A stretch of 64,000 nucleotides of DNA from the NCBI RefSeq assembly GCF_900638585.1, contig NZ_LR134523.1, forward strand, positions 1,523,772-1,587,771. Direction: 5' to 3'. The notes under the pieces are model-generated. The model saw only the letters and a list, made by a program, of their open reading frames with translations, was not told where the DNA came from and ran no database searches. Shown piece after piece: positions 17,971 through 25,814 of this stretch (within the stretch, counting starts at the first letter, position 1; every line of letters starts with the position of its first letter). This DNA is from Aedoeadaptatus ivorii. Lineage in GTDB: Bacteria; Bacillota; Clostridia; Tissierellales; Peptoniphilaceae. The translations under genes were made by a program, and so were the position numbers.

Positions 17971-18040
17971 TCTTCGCCGCCCAGTGGGCGTGGATTGAAA
18001 TTATATTTAGTATGGCAGCGTATTTATCGCTGCTATTTTT
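17971..18040 (+). ncRNA. Solitary I-C-like repeat RNA with short pseudo-spacer (candidate cas-repressing crRNA-like RNA)
   Basis: The plus strand has a lone degenerate repeat at 17971-18001: its last 14 bases (GCGTGGATTGAAAT) equal the array repeat, while the stem is replaced by CGCCC-AGT-GGGCG, a different sequence that still folds at the same place. Eleven pseudo-spacer bases (18002-18012) follow, then a terminator: GGCAGCG / CGCTGCT stem with a TATTTAT loop and TTTTT at 18036-18040. An extended -10 lies just upstream, so a discrete RNA of about 60-65 nt is expected, divergent from the cas operon. The pseudo-spacer matches a TTC-flanked site in the cas promoter. Known families of cas-regulating crRNA-like RNAs (CreR type) have this design in other subtypes. 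Alternative: a chance leftover of an old array. Confidence 0.7.
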
Positions 18041-18103
18041 ATGCCCTAATTCCGAAATACCTACATATTCCTCTTTCCCTAACGTCGATGGAGCGCTCTC
18101 GTT

Positions 18104-18622
18104 TCACTTCCCCACCTCCGCAAGTGCCTTCTCATATACCGCCTTGGTCTTCTCATCGAACAGCACCCAAATTATTTCCATCTCGTGCCCTTCCGCCAAA
18201 AAATCTCGTGCCGTCTCGACGGCGATAGCCGCGGCTTCTTCGACGGGATAACCGAAAATACCGGTGGAGATCGACGGAAAGGCGATGCTTTTCACCCCGT
18301 TTTGGGCGGCGAGTTCGAGGCTATTCCGGTAAGACGCGCGCAAAAGCTTCGCTTCATTCGCATCGCCTCCGCGCCAAACGGGACCCGGCGTGTGGATGAT
18401 ATATTTGGCGGGCAGGCGAAAGCCGTCGGTGATAACGGCCTCTCCCGTGTCGCAATGGCCGATGGCATCGCAGGCGGCGGCGAGTTCTTTTGCCCCCGCG
18501 GCCGCAAAGATGGCGCCGCAGACGCCGCCCCCGCGCTTCAATCCCTCGTTGGCGGCATTGACGATGGCGTCGACTTCTATTTTTGTGATGTCTCCCAAGC
18601 GCATTTCGATTTTGGATTGCAT
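18104..18622 (-). CDS. Macrodomain protein, probable ADP-ribose / O-acetyl-ADP-ribose hydrolase
   Basis: 172 aa, ATG at 18622 with AAAGGAA before it. Classic macrodomain: DAIVNAANEGLKRGGGVCGA near the N-terminus (NAAN and the glycine loop), GEAVITDGFRLPAKYIIHT in the middle, and SISTGIFGYP near residue 125. YmdB-like members remove the acetyl group from O-acetyl-ADP-ribose or ADP-ribose from proteins in the cytoplasm. No ADP-ribosyltransferase or sirtuin gene is adjacent, so a partner is not indicated. Stand-alone gene, converging on the end of the solitary-repeat RNA. Confidence 0.9.
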   Translation of the reverse strand: MQSKIEMRLGDITKIEVDAIVNAANEGLKRGGGVCGAIFAAAGAKELAAACDAIGHCDTGEAVITDGFRLPAKYIIHTPGPVWRGGDANEAKLLRASYRNSLELAAQNGVKSIAFPSISTGIFGYPVEEAAAIAVETARDFLAEGHEMEIIWVLFDEKTKAVYEKALAEVGK

Positions 18623-18726
18623 ATGCGTTCCTTTCCCGGCATTTGACCGATTCTTTAACAGTTTTTCTATCTAAAGCAAATATATCGCATTTTCCGATAA
18701 AAGCAAGATCTCGTATCGAATTCTCT

Positions 18727-18764
18727 TCCCGTAAGGAATTTTCCCTTACGGGATCTTTATTTTT
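18727..18764 (+). terminator. Hairpin with T tract upstream of the kdp region
   Basis: TCCCGTAAGG and CCTTACGGGA form a perfect 10-bp stem with an AATTTTC-type loop, then TCTTTATTTTT. It points toward the kdp genes, with no plus-strand gene before it. It is either a leader attenuator for the small-ORF/kdp transcript or a terminator of an unseen transcript. Confidence 0.55.
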
Positions 18765-18838
18765 CCCATTTTTTCCTTGCACGCTTTTTATGTCTGCGGC
18801 GGTATGATGCCTACACGAAAGGAAAAGAGGTGACTGTT

Positions 18839-19030
18839 ATGCGTTTCGGCTCTTATTTCATGGCCCTGCATCGCATACTGCAAATGCGTGCGGGACGGTT
18901 TGTGCACCGCCACCCGTTCTTGGGCTTTATCTCGTTATTTTTGGGCGTTCCTCTGTGTCTGATGGGCGGACTGTTTGCAGGCACCGCGGCGGTGATTTTG
19001 CCCATCGCCCTCTTGCTGGGATGGTCTTAA
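18839..19030 (+). CDS. Small membrane protein, 63 aa
   Basis: ATG at 18839, behind AAAAGAGGTGACTG; a GTG at 18830 lies in the RBS itself. The product begins MRFGSYFMALHRILQM; it is basic for about 27 residues (RAGRFVHRHPF) and then forms one long hydrophobic segment (LGFISLFLGVPLC...ILPIALLLGWS) that may be one or two membrane helices. No family recognised. It precedes kdpF by about 95 bases on the same strand, so it may be part of the potassium-transport transcript, but that is not certain. Confidence 0.55.
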   Translation: MRFGSYFMALHRILQMRAGRFVHRHPFLGFISLFLGVPLCLMGGLFAGTAAVILPIALLLGWS

Positions 19031-19125
19031 TACATCTTTATGCGGTCTTTATACGAACTGCTTTTGCCTTATACCGCCTTTAGAAGCCGGGCGATATAGT
19101 ATCGAATCACAGGAGGAAATATGTT

Positions 19126-19218
19126 TTGAAAATTTTGATCGGGTGCATCGCTCTGTGTGCAGTCGCTATGTTGCTTTGGTATGTGTATATTTTGATGAAA
19201 GGAGAGGACGAGGCGTGA
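19126..19218 (+). CDS. kdpF: Potassium-transport accessory peptide KdpF
   Basis: 30 aa from a TTG at 19126, with AGGAGGAAATATG just upstream (the ATG at 19121 leads straight to a stop). Reads KILIGCIALCAVAMLLWYVY, a single transmembrane helix of the KdpF type, followed by a short charged tail (LMKGEDEA). KdpF stabilises the KdpABC complex in other bacteria. Its TGA overlaps the GTG start of kdpA (GTGA), the normal kdpFA layout. Confidence 0.75.
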   Translation: MKILIGCIALCAVAMLLWYVYILMKGEDEA

Positions 19219-21026
19219 ATTCGATTCTTCAGTACATCCTTTATACGGCGATTCTGATCGCCCTGGCCGTGCCATTGGGCGGCTATATAAAACGCGTTAT
19301 GGAAGGAGAGAGAACCTTTCTTTCTCCGCTTCTTTCCCCTTTAGAACGGGGGATTTACCGCTTGACGGGTCTGTCCTTCGAAGAAGAGATGACCCGCAAA
19401 CAGTATGCGGCGAGCGTTGTCGCCTTTTCCGCGGCGGGCTTTCTCTTTCTCTATTTGCTACAGCGCCTACAAGGGGTACTTCCCGGAAACCCCCGCGGGC
19501 TCGGAGCGGTACCGTGGGATCTCGCATTGAACACGACCGCCAGTTTCGTCACCAATACGAATTGGCAGGCCTATGCGGGCGAAGCGACGCTGAGCTATTT
19601 GTCCCAGGCGCTGGGGCTTACGGTACAAAACTTCGTCTCTGCGGCCACGGGGATCGCGGTGTTGTTTGCGCTGATTCGCGGTTTTAACCGGGTACACGCC
19701 GATACGCTGGGGAACTTTTGGACGGATATGACCCGCATTATGGTGCATATCCTCCTCCCCGTAAATCTCGTAATCGCCGTCATGCTTCTGGCGGGAGGCG
19801 TGGTACAAAATCTGAACCCTCCGGTTTCTGTGCCGCTGCTCGAACCCATCGCCGTTCGCGAAAACGGCGAGATCATCGAAAATGCGAAGATCGACCTGAA
19901 AACCGAAACGGTGACGCAAAACCGCAATATCGTTGAAAATGCAAACATCGTAACGAAACAGTTCGTCCCCGGTGGCCCCGCCGCGGGACAAATCGCCATT
20001 AAACAGTCGGGAACCAACGGCGGCGGTTTTATGGGCACCAATTCCGCCCATCCGCTGGAAAATCCCAATGCCTTTACGAATATGACAGAGATGCTCTCGA
20101 TTTTGTGGATCCCCGTCGCGCTCTGTTTTACCTTCGGGGCCGCCGTTAAGGACAAAAAACAGGGAATCGCAATATTTATGGCGATGTTTCTTTTTCTCGT
20201 CGTCTCCATCGGCGCAATCGGCATCAGCGAGCAAGCCGCTACGCCGCAGCTCGCACAAAACGGCGCGGTAGATCTTACGAGCGCGCAGCAGGCCGGCGGC
20301 AATATGGAAGGCAAGGAAGCGCGCTTCGGCATCGCTTCTTCCGCCACCTGGGCGGCCTTTACCACCGCCGCTTCCAGCGGTTCGGTCAACTCCATGCACG
20401 ACAGCTACACCCCCATCGGCGGCATGGTCCCCATGATTCTCATGCAGCTCGGGGAAGTGGTCTTCGGCGGCGTGGGTTGCGGTTTATACGGTATGTTGGG
20501 ATTTGCGATTCTCACTGTATTTATCGCGGGGCTCATGGTGGGACGTACGCCGGAATTTTTGGGAAAGAAGATCGAACCCTATGAAATGAAGTGGGCGGTG
20601 CTCGCCTGCCTCGCCACGCCGATCGCCATTTTGCTGGCCGGCGGGATCGCAGCCGGTGTGCCCGCTGTGATGAACAGTATTCAGGACGACGGCGCCCACG
20701 GATTTTCCGAACTCCTATACGCCTATACCTCCGCCGGCGGCAACAACGGTTCGGCCTTTGCGGGCTTTGACGCAAATACGGTCTTTGTCAATGTTTCCAT
20801 TGCCTTGTCGATGTTGTTTGCGCGTTTTTTGCCCATACTCTCTATCCTCGCCATTGCCGGCAGCCTCGCGCGGAAGAAAAAGATTCCCGCTTCGGCCGGT
20901 ACGCTGTCTACCTCCAATGCCATGTTCGTATTTTTGCTGATCGTGATCGTACTCTTGATCGGCGCGCTCAGCTTTTTCCCCGCGTTGGCCCTCGGTCCAT
21001 TGGCCGAGTACTTCAGCGCAATGTAA
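19215..21026 (+). CDS. kdpA: Potassium-transporting ATPase channel subunit KdpA
   Basis: 603 aa from the GTG at 19215 (MNSILQYILYTAILIALAVP); the open frame to 19143 has no RBS. KdpA is the K+ channel-like subunit of the high-affinity Kdp pump. Filter-type loops are all visible: FVTNTNWQAYAGE, KQSGTNGGGFMGTNSAHP, TTAASSGSVNSM and AYTSAGGNNGSAFAG. Many transmembrane helices. Length is near the family norm. The protein itself looks intact, but its partner kdpB is destroyed downstream and kdpC is absent, so the pump cannot be complete from this locus. Confidence 0.95.
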   Translation: MNSILQYILYTAILIALAVPLGGYIKRVMEGERTFLSPLLSPLERGIYRLTGLSFEEEMTRKQYAASVVAFSAAGFLFLYLLQRLQGVLPGNPRGLGAVPWDLALNTTASFVTNTNWQAYAGEATLSYLSQALGLTVQNFVSAATGIAVLFALIRGFNRVHADTLGNFWTDMTRIMVHILLPVNLVIAVMLLAGGVVQNLNPPVSVPLLEPIAVRENGEIIENAKIDLKTETVTQNRNIVENANIVTKQFVPGGPAAGQIAIKQSGTNGGGFMGTNSAHPLENPNAFTNMTEMLSILWIPVALCFTFGAAVKDKKQGIAIFMAMFLFLVVSIGAIGISEQAATPQLAQNGAVDLTSAQQAGGNMEGKEARFGIASSATWAAFTTAASSGSVNSMHDSYTPIGGMVPMILMQLGEVVFGGVGCGLYGMLGFAILTVFIAGLMVGRTPEFLGKKIEPYEMKWAVLACLATPIAILLAGGIAAGVPAVMNSIQDDGAHGFSELLYAYTSAGGNNGSAFAGFDANTVFVNVSIALSMLFARFLPILSILAIAGSLARKKKIPASAGTLSTSNAMFVFLLIVIVLLIGALSFFPALALGPLAEYFSAM

Positions 21027-21038
21027 GGAGATGTAAAT

Positions 21039-21866
21039 ATGTCTCAAAATAATACCCGTTCCCTAAAAGATACCGCGCTCGTAAGCCGCGCTATCGGGGA
21101 TTCGTTCAAAAAGCTGGATCCCCGCCTGCAGGCGGAAAATCCCGTTATGTTTCTGGTCTTCGTATCGGCCGTGTTGACGACGCTTTTATGGATCGCCTCT
21201 CTATTCGGCATTCAAGATGCGCCGAGCGGCTACACCTTTGCCATTGCCGTGATCTTGTGGTTTACGGTTCTCTTTGCGAATTTCGCGGAGGCCATTGCCG
21301 AAGGCCGGGGAAAGGCGCAGGCGGATGCTTTGCGCTCGTCGAGAAAGGATGTCGAGGCGCGCACGATTCCCTCTCTCGCACAGAGGGATCGGGTCACCGT
21401 CGTTCCCTCCGCCACATTAAAGAAGGGCCAGTTCATGCTGGTCACGGCGGGCGAACAGATTCCCGCCGACGGCGAAGTCGTCGTGGGAGCGGCGACTGTG
21501 GACGAAAGTGCCATTACCGGCGAGTCGGCCCCGGTGATCCGAGAAGCGGGGGGCGACCGCAGTGCCGTCACCGGCGATACCACGGTGCTTTCCGATGAAA
21601 TCGTCATTCGCGTCACCAGCGAAGCGGGGGAAAGCTTTCTCGATAAAATGATCTCCATGGTCGAAGGGGCGGCGCGCAAAAAGACCCCCAACGAAATCGC
21701 CTTGGAGATCTTTCTGATCGCGCTTTCCATCATCTTTATTTTGGTGACCCTCTCCCTCTACACCTTTTCTTCCTTTTCCGCCGCAGCAAGCGGCATCGAA
21801 AACCCCACTTCCGTCACCACCCTGGTGGCCCTATTGGTCTGCCTTGCGCCCACCACCATCGGGTAG
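21039..21866 (+). pseudogene. kdpB: KdpB ATPase subunit, truncated by an insertion sequence
   Basis: Starts MSQNNTRSLKDTALVSRAIG with a proper RBS (AAGGAGATGTAA) and reads the P-type ATPase A-domain with ITGESAPVIREAGGD, but the frame ends with CLAPTTIG and a stop inside the insertion sequence. In KdpB this Thr-Thr-Ile-Gly is followed within about 25 residues by the phosphorylation motif DKTGT, so the catalytic half (P and N domains) is lost. No further kdpB, kdpC, kdpD or kdpE sequence is found after the element. About 275 of an expected roughly 680 residues remain. Broken at the right by an IS3-family element plus a deletion. Confidence 0.9.
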
Positions 21867-21920
21867 CTGGTATAATGATTTTAGACACGGCCTTAGTTAC
21901 CTCAGCAAAGGAGGAGACAT

Positions 21921-22220
21921 ATGTCGAAAGGAAGCAGAAGAGTTTTCACAAAAGAATTCAAACTCGATATCGTGGAAAAGAAGCTGTCAAATATCTACTC
22001 CACGAAAGAAATCTGTGAGATTTATGATCTGAACCGACAGACTGTATGGCGTTGGGTAAAGGAATTTAAGAAAAACGGTCCGCTTGCTTTTGATTCCAAA
22101 GCAGTTGTTCCCGGAAATGAGCTCAAAGCATTGAAAAAAGAAATCGAAGAACTCAAAATGGAGAACGAAATCTTAAAAAAAGCCGAAGCATACTTTGCGC
22201 GCCGACAACAGACAAAATAA
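21921..22220 (+). CDS. IS3-family transposase OrfA (helix-turn-helix)
   Basis: 99 aa, starting MSKGSRRVFTKEFKLDIVEK, AAGGAGGAGACAT upstream. HTH segment (STKEICEIYDLNRQTVWRWVKE), then a leucine-zipper-like coiled coil (ALKKEIEELKMENEILKKAE). It binds the terminal repeats. The stop TAA follows AAAA, and orfB is open in the -1 frame from before this point, so a -1 frameshift giving the OrfAB transposase is likely. Confidence 0.9.
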   Translation: MSKGSRRVFTKEFKLDIVEKKLSNIYSTKEICEIYDLNRQTVWRWVKEFKKNGPLAFDSKAVVPGNELKALKKEIEELKMENEILKKAEAYFARRQQTK

Positions 22221-22252
22221 ACTTTGCCATTGTCCATTTATGCCAATATCCG

Positions 22253-23056
22253 TTGCGTAAAGTATGCGAAATCATAAAAATCCCCCGATCTTCTTACTAT
22301 TATCGTTTGAAACATCCCCTGAAGCCCCTATGTTCCAAAGAAGAGATGCGTCCGGTGATAGAGGCATTTCATCGGCATCACGGGTCTTTTGGTCGTAGAC
22401 ATTTAAAAAAGATCTTGGAAAAGGAAGATTGCCACTATTCGGAATGGAAAATTTCCCGTATTCTGAAAATGAATGGCTTGCAAGCAAAATACGGCAGGAA
22501 GAAAATCCACAATGTCCACACAAGTCCCCATACAAAGCGCTATATTCAGGAAAATCTGTACGCCAAACTTTCTTCGCAGGAAAAGAAGCAAGAAATTTGG
22601 TCCACCGATTTTACGGAAATAAAAGTGGAAAACAAAACGTATTACGTTTGTGGCATTCTTTCGATACAATCGAAAGTCTTGGTGGGATATGCGAAATCCT
22701 CGAAGAACAATACAGCGGTGGCACTGGAAGCATTAAACGATGCCCTCGAACGCTATGAAAAACCGTATATGATCCTTACGGATCGAGGAAGTCCGTTTGT
22801 TAGCAAGAACTTTCATCGGACATTAGAAGAAAATGGAATCCTCCATTCCATGTCCCGGCCGCATCGGCCCGCTGATAACATCTTTATTGAGACCTTTTGG
22901 CAGACGATGAAAGTGGAGATGGGAAAGATATCCGCCTTCACCAAAAACCAAGTGGATATGATGTTCGATTATTACTTTTATTACTACAATCATCTGCGTC
23001 CCCACTCCTCGATTGGATACAAGACGCCGATGGAAGAATGGAATGAACGTCACTAA
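22253..23056 (+). CDS. IS3-family transposase OrfB (DDE integrase core)
   Basis: 267 aa as annotated from TTG; the -1 frame is open from about 22211 (DKINFAIVHLCQYPLRK), so the natural product is probably the OrfAB fusion. HTH_21-type N-terminus (IPRSSYYYRLK), then the rve core with catalytic D in WSTDFTEIK, D in ILTDRGSPF and E in NIFIETFWQTMK. Ends SIGYKTPMEEWNERH, the usual IS3/IS150 C-terminus. Intact, so the element may be active. Confidence 0.92.
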   Translation: MRKVCEIIKIPRSSYYYRLKHPLKPLCSKEEMRPVIEAFHRHHGSFGRRHLKKILEKEDCHYSEWKISRILKMNGLQAKYGRKKIHNVHTSPHTKRYIQENLYAKLSSQEKKQEIWSTDFTEIKVENKTYYVCGILSIQSKVLVGYAKSSKNNTAVALEALNDALERYEKPYMILTDRGSPFVSKNFHRTLEENGILHSMSRPHRPADNIFIETFWQTMKVEMGKISAFTKNQVDMMFDYYFYYYNHLRPHSSIGYKTPMEEWNERH

Positions 23057-23094
23057 AAGTTGGAAAAGTTTGTCCAAAACATTGTACCAATTAA

Positions 23095-23281
23095 GAGCGT
23101 AGCGAAGTCGAAGGATCTCCGTATCCTATTGCGGGTCGACAGTTTGCACGGTACCTATTGCGGAACTTTATGCCGATAACAAAATAAGGCACACCGCGCG
23201 TTCCGACTTCGACCTCGTTGCACACCCATTCTCGCGAAAGAGATTCTTCGACTCGGAATAAATTCCTCGCTCAGAATGACA
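23095..23281. repeat. Intergenic palindromic-type repeat, copy 1 (left end lost at the IS)
   Basis: Contains AGTCGAAGGATCTC, then a roughly 130-bp unit (ATTGCGGGTCGACAGTTTGC...GAGATTCTTCGACTCGG), and ends CTCGCTCAGAATGACA. Nearly the same sequence recurs at 23332-23534. Its left end (TGTCATCCT) is missing: it starts directly at the IS border. Confidence 0.75.
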
Positions 23282-23331
23282 AGGGTGGGGAGGACCGTGC
23301 GCTCCGACAGACGCTATTGCGAATTTTTTCT

Positions 23332-23534
23332 TGTCATCCTGAGCGGAGCGAAGCGGAGTCGAAGGATCTCGAGTACGCTATTGCGGGTCGACAGTTTGCA
23401 CGGTACCTATTGCGGAACTTTATGCCGATAACAAAATAAGGCACACCGCGCGTTCCGACTTCGACCTCGTTGCACACCCATTCTCGCGAAAGAGATTCTT
23501 CGACTCGGAACGAAGTTCCTCACTCAGAATGACA
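23332..23534. repeat. Intergenic palindromic-type repeat, copy 2 (complete)
   Basis: Begins TGTCATCCTGAGCGGAGCG and ends CACTCAGAATGACA, whose reverse complement TGTCATTCTGAGTG matches the start: an inverted-ended element. Inside, AGTCGAAGGATCTC near the left is mirrored by GAGATTCTTCGACT near the right. The TCATCCTGAGCGnAGCGAAG...GTCGAAGGATCT pattern is a widespread intergenic bacterial motif. No coding capacity. The spacer 23282-23331 and the rest of 23535-23564 hold nothing recognised. Confidence 0.75.
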
Positions 23535-23564
23535 GGGGGGATTGTGCAGACCGTCAAGGAATAC

Positions 23565-23593
23565 AAAAACCCCACAGGAAATCCTGCGGGGCG
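23565..23593 (-). terminator. Terminator of the telA operon
   Basis: Minus-strand CCCCGCAGGA-TTT-CCTGTGGGG hairpin followed by TTTTTG. Confidence 0.8.
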
Positions 23594-23614
23594 CGGTATT
23601 TGCTTCAATACGGC

Positions 23615-24748
23615 CTATTGTTCGCCGGTCTCTAAGGCGCGGATCAGCGCGCTCTTTAGGTCGCCTTGGATCTGCACCATCTTTTCTTCTGCGGCGCGGC
23701 GGGTTTCTTTCGCCTTTTTATTGATAGCGATAGAGCCTTCGATCGTCTCGATGAGGTCGCGATTGGCGGCCTCCAAGGTCTCGATGTCGACGATGGAACG
23801 CTGCGCCTCTTCCTGCACGCCCAGGGTGGTCTGCTTCAAGTTCTCCGCATTGCGACGAATGAGTTCGTTGGTCGTCTCGCTCACATCGCGCTGCAGTTTT
23901 AGTGCCTGTTCCTGTTCGGCCAGGCCCAAAGCCATCACGGTTTGAGACTTCCACAGCGGGATGGTGTTGTGAATGGCGTCGCTGATCTTGGTGGCGAGGA
24001 GCTGGTCGTTGTTTTGGATCAGCTTGATCTGCGGCGCGGTCTGAAGCGCCAGGGTCTGAGAGATCTTGAGGTCGTGCACCTTTTTCTCGAAGCGATCCAC
24101 ATTGGCGGCGAGGTCTTTGACGACCTGTGCCGCCATGGCGTGGTCGCTCGCTTTGGCCTGCGCCTCCAAAGAAGGCAGCACCTCTTCGCGCATCTCGCGC
24201 ACTTTTTCTTCCCCGGCGACGATATAGACTTCGAGATCGTGGAAATAGTCCAAATTTTCCTGATATAGACGGTCGAAGACCTCGATATTTTGAAGCAACG
24301 TCTTCTCCTGCATCTGAAGCCGCGCCGCAATGGCGTCGATCTGTTGGGAAAGATCGTCGTACGACGCGAGGTAGCGCTGAATTTCGCCCTTTACGCCGCC
24401 GAAGATCTTTTCGAAGAAATTGGGCTTGTCGGGTTCGTTTACGTTTTTGACCCGCACCAGAAGATCGGTCATCAACGCGCCCACTTCGCCGGCGTCGCGG
24501 CTGCGGACCTGACTCAGAATGGAATCCGAGAACTGGGCGATGCTCTTTTGGGTGCCGACGCCGTAGAGGTTGGTGGCGGCGGAATCCCTGAGGTCGATGT
24601 CTTTCATGACCTTTTGCACTTCCTCCTCGCGCACGGCGGGAAGGCTTTCAAATTGTGCATTGACCGCTTCGGCGACGGCGGCTTCTTCTACGGGTGGGGC
24701 GGCCTGGGGGGCGTCTTTTAATAGATATTCGAGCGAGTATTCGTTCAT
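23615..24748 (-). CDS. TelA / YceH family toxic-anion resistance protein
   Basis: 377 aa, starting MNEYSLEYLLKDAPQAAPPV. The body is mostly helical and matches the TelA family: FGGVKGEIQRYLASYDDL, LDYFHDLEVYIVAGEEKVREMR, WKSQTVMALGLAEQEQAL, VSETTNELIRRNAENLKQ. TelA-like proteins are linked to tellurite and other envelope stresses and to cell-envelope antibiotics, though their biochemistry is unknown. Last gene in a four-gene operon with a membrane SBP-like protein, XpaC and a vWA lipoprotein, directly followed by a terminator. Length is normal. Confidence 0.88.
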   Translation of the reverse strand: MNEYSLEYLLKDAPQAAPPVEEAAVAEAVNAQFESLPAVREEEVQKVMKDIDLRDSAATNLYGVGTQKSIAQFSDSILSQVRSRDAGEVGALMTDLLVRVKNVNEPDKPNFFEKIFGGVKGEIQRYLASYDDLSQQIDAIAARLQMQEKTLLQNIEVFDRLYQENLDYFHDLEVYIVAGEEKVREMREEVLPSLEAQAKASDHAMAAQVVKDLAANVDRFEKKVHDLKISQTLALQTAPQIKLIQNNDQLLATKISDAIHNTIPLWKSQTVMALGLAEQEQALKLQRDVSETTNELIRRNAENLKQTTLGVQEEAQRSIVDIETLEAANRDLIETIEGSIAINKKAKETRRAAEEKMVQIQGDLKSALIRALETGEQ

Positions 24749-24758
24749 ATGCTTCTCC

Positions 24759-25814
24759 TTATTGTATCCCTTTCATCAAAATATCCATGGCCTTTTTGTC
24801 GGGCATGGGCATTACGCGGTCGATCTGCGTGGCAATACCGGGCACGTCAAACTGCTTTTTGTCGGCGCTGCCCGCCGCCATAGTCCGAAAACCGTGGCGC
24901 TTCCAGGCGATGTCTTGTACTTCTTCGGTTTTTAGCGCATCGAGACCCCGCTTTCCCTCTTCGGTGAGCGCAATATATACATGGCTCGACCAAACGGTGG
25001 GCGAAGGATAGAGGATGATAATATCGTCTTTGATCCGCTCGTAAATGTCGGGATCGGTGCGAGAAAACTCCAAAATCTGGTTCTCATACCCCGCGATCAT
25101 GGGGTAGGCCCCCATCCCCTGCTTCATAAACTGGCTGAACATATCGGAGGAGGAGCTCTGCATATAGCCGATCTCGTTGTAGATCTTTCGCACCGGCTCC
25201 ACGACCGACTGCGCCGCCTCGCCCCGCAGCGGCCCGCCGTATAGGCTCGACGCCAAAAGCCCCAAAAACATATTGCCCGAATTCGACTGGTTGGGGTCGG
25301 TGGTATCGACGAATACATTGCCGTAAAGCGTCGGCATGCCCAGATCCGCCCAGGAGGTCCCCGCGGCGATCTTTTCGGCGAGGGCCTTCATATCCACATA
25401 ATAAACCCCGTCCGATTCGGAGGCGAGATTTTGCGCCATCAGCGCGTCCACCACCGCCCGGCGCGAGTACAGAACGATGGGCGTATTGAACACGATGTCC
25501 TGGTCCTCGTAGCTTCCGCCCCGCTCCTTATAAATCTCGAGCGCCAGCTGACTCGACGGAAAGAGATAATCCCGATCGCCGGAATCGCCCTGCACCATCG
25601 CGAGCGAGCCCGCCTTGCGATAGTCCATCCGCAGGCCGTGCTCCTTCTCCAAAAGCTCGCGAAAGGCTTCGTCTTCGAACAGGCCGATCTTCTCGCCGCC
25701 CAAGAGGCCGCTGAGCGTCGCGCGAGCGGGCTTCGTGCCGATAAACGCGGAATACCCCACCGCCACCAGCACCACCAGGGCGAGAAGCCCCAGGCCGATC
25801 CATCTCTTTTTCAT
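24759..25814 (-). CDS. Membrane-anchored extracellular solute-binding-like protein
   Basis: 351 aa. N-terminal MKKRW plus a hydrophobic segment (IGLGLLALVVLVAVGYSAFIG) is an uncleaved or signal-anchor helix; there is no lipobox. The rest has a type 2 periplasmic-binding fold outline similar to extracellular solute-binding proteins: DTTDPNQSNSGNMFLGLLASSL is the Ser/Asn ligand loop seen in the neighbour vWA protein (SATQSNSGASAYLGF) too. No ABC permease or ATPase is adjacent, so a transport role is unproven; a ligand-sensing role together with TelA/XpaC is possible. Stop overlaps nothing; start overlaps the end of the xpaC-like gene by 4 bases. Confidence 0.7.
   Translation of the reverse strand: MKKRWIGLGLLALVVLVAVGYSAFIGTKPARATLSGLLGGEKIGLFEDEAFRELLEKEHGLRMDYRKAGSLAMVQGDSGDRDYLFPSSQLALEIYKERGGSYEDQDIVFNTPIVLYSRRAVVDALMAQNLASESDGVYYVDMKALAEKIAAGTSWADLGMPTLYGNVFVDTTDPNQSNSGNMFLGLLASSLYGGPLRGEAAQSVVEPVRKIYNEIGYMQSSSSDMFSQFMKQGMGAYPMIAGYENQILEFSRTDPDIYERIKDDIIILYPSPTVWSSHVYIALTEEGKRGLDALKTEEVQDIAWKRHGFRTMAAGSADKKQFDVPGIATQIDRVMPMPDKKAMDILMKGIQ

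Larger units (their letters stand above)
21868..23089 (+). mobile_element. IS3-family insertion sequence
   Basis: About 1.22 kb with two overlapping-type transposase frames and imperfect terminal inverted repeats: left TGGTATAATGATTTTAGACA, right (read inward) TGGTACAATGTTTTGGACA. The repeat may extend outward to 21864 and 23093 (TAGCTGG/TAATTGG). No direct target duplication is seen: left flank is kdpB, right flank is inside an intergenic palindromic repeat, which suggests an adjacent deletion after insertion. Confidence 0.85.

Noticed and set aside
17971..18001. Reading the solitary repeat simply as a leftover of the main array
   Set aside because: Not at an array end, opposite orientation side of the operon, with its own -10, terminator and a promoter-matching seed; a leftover would not need these. 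It remains the main alternative.
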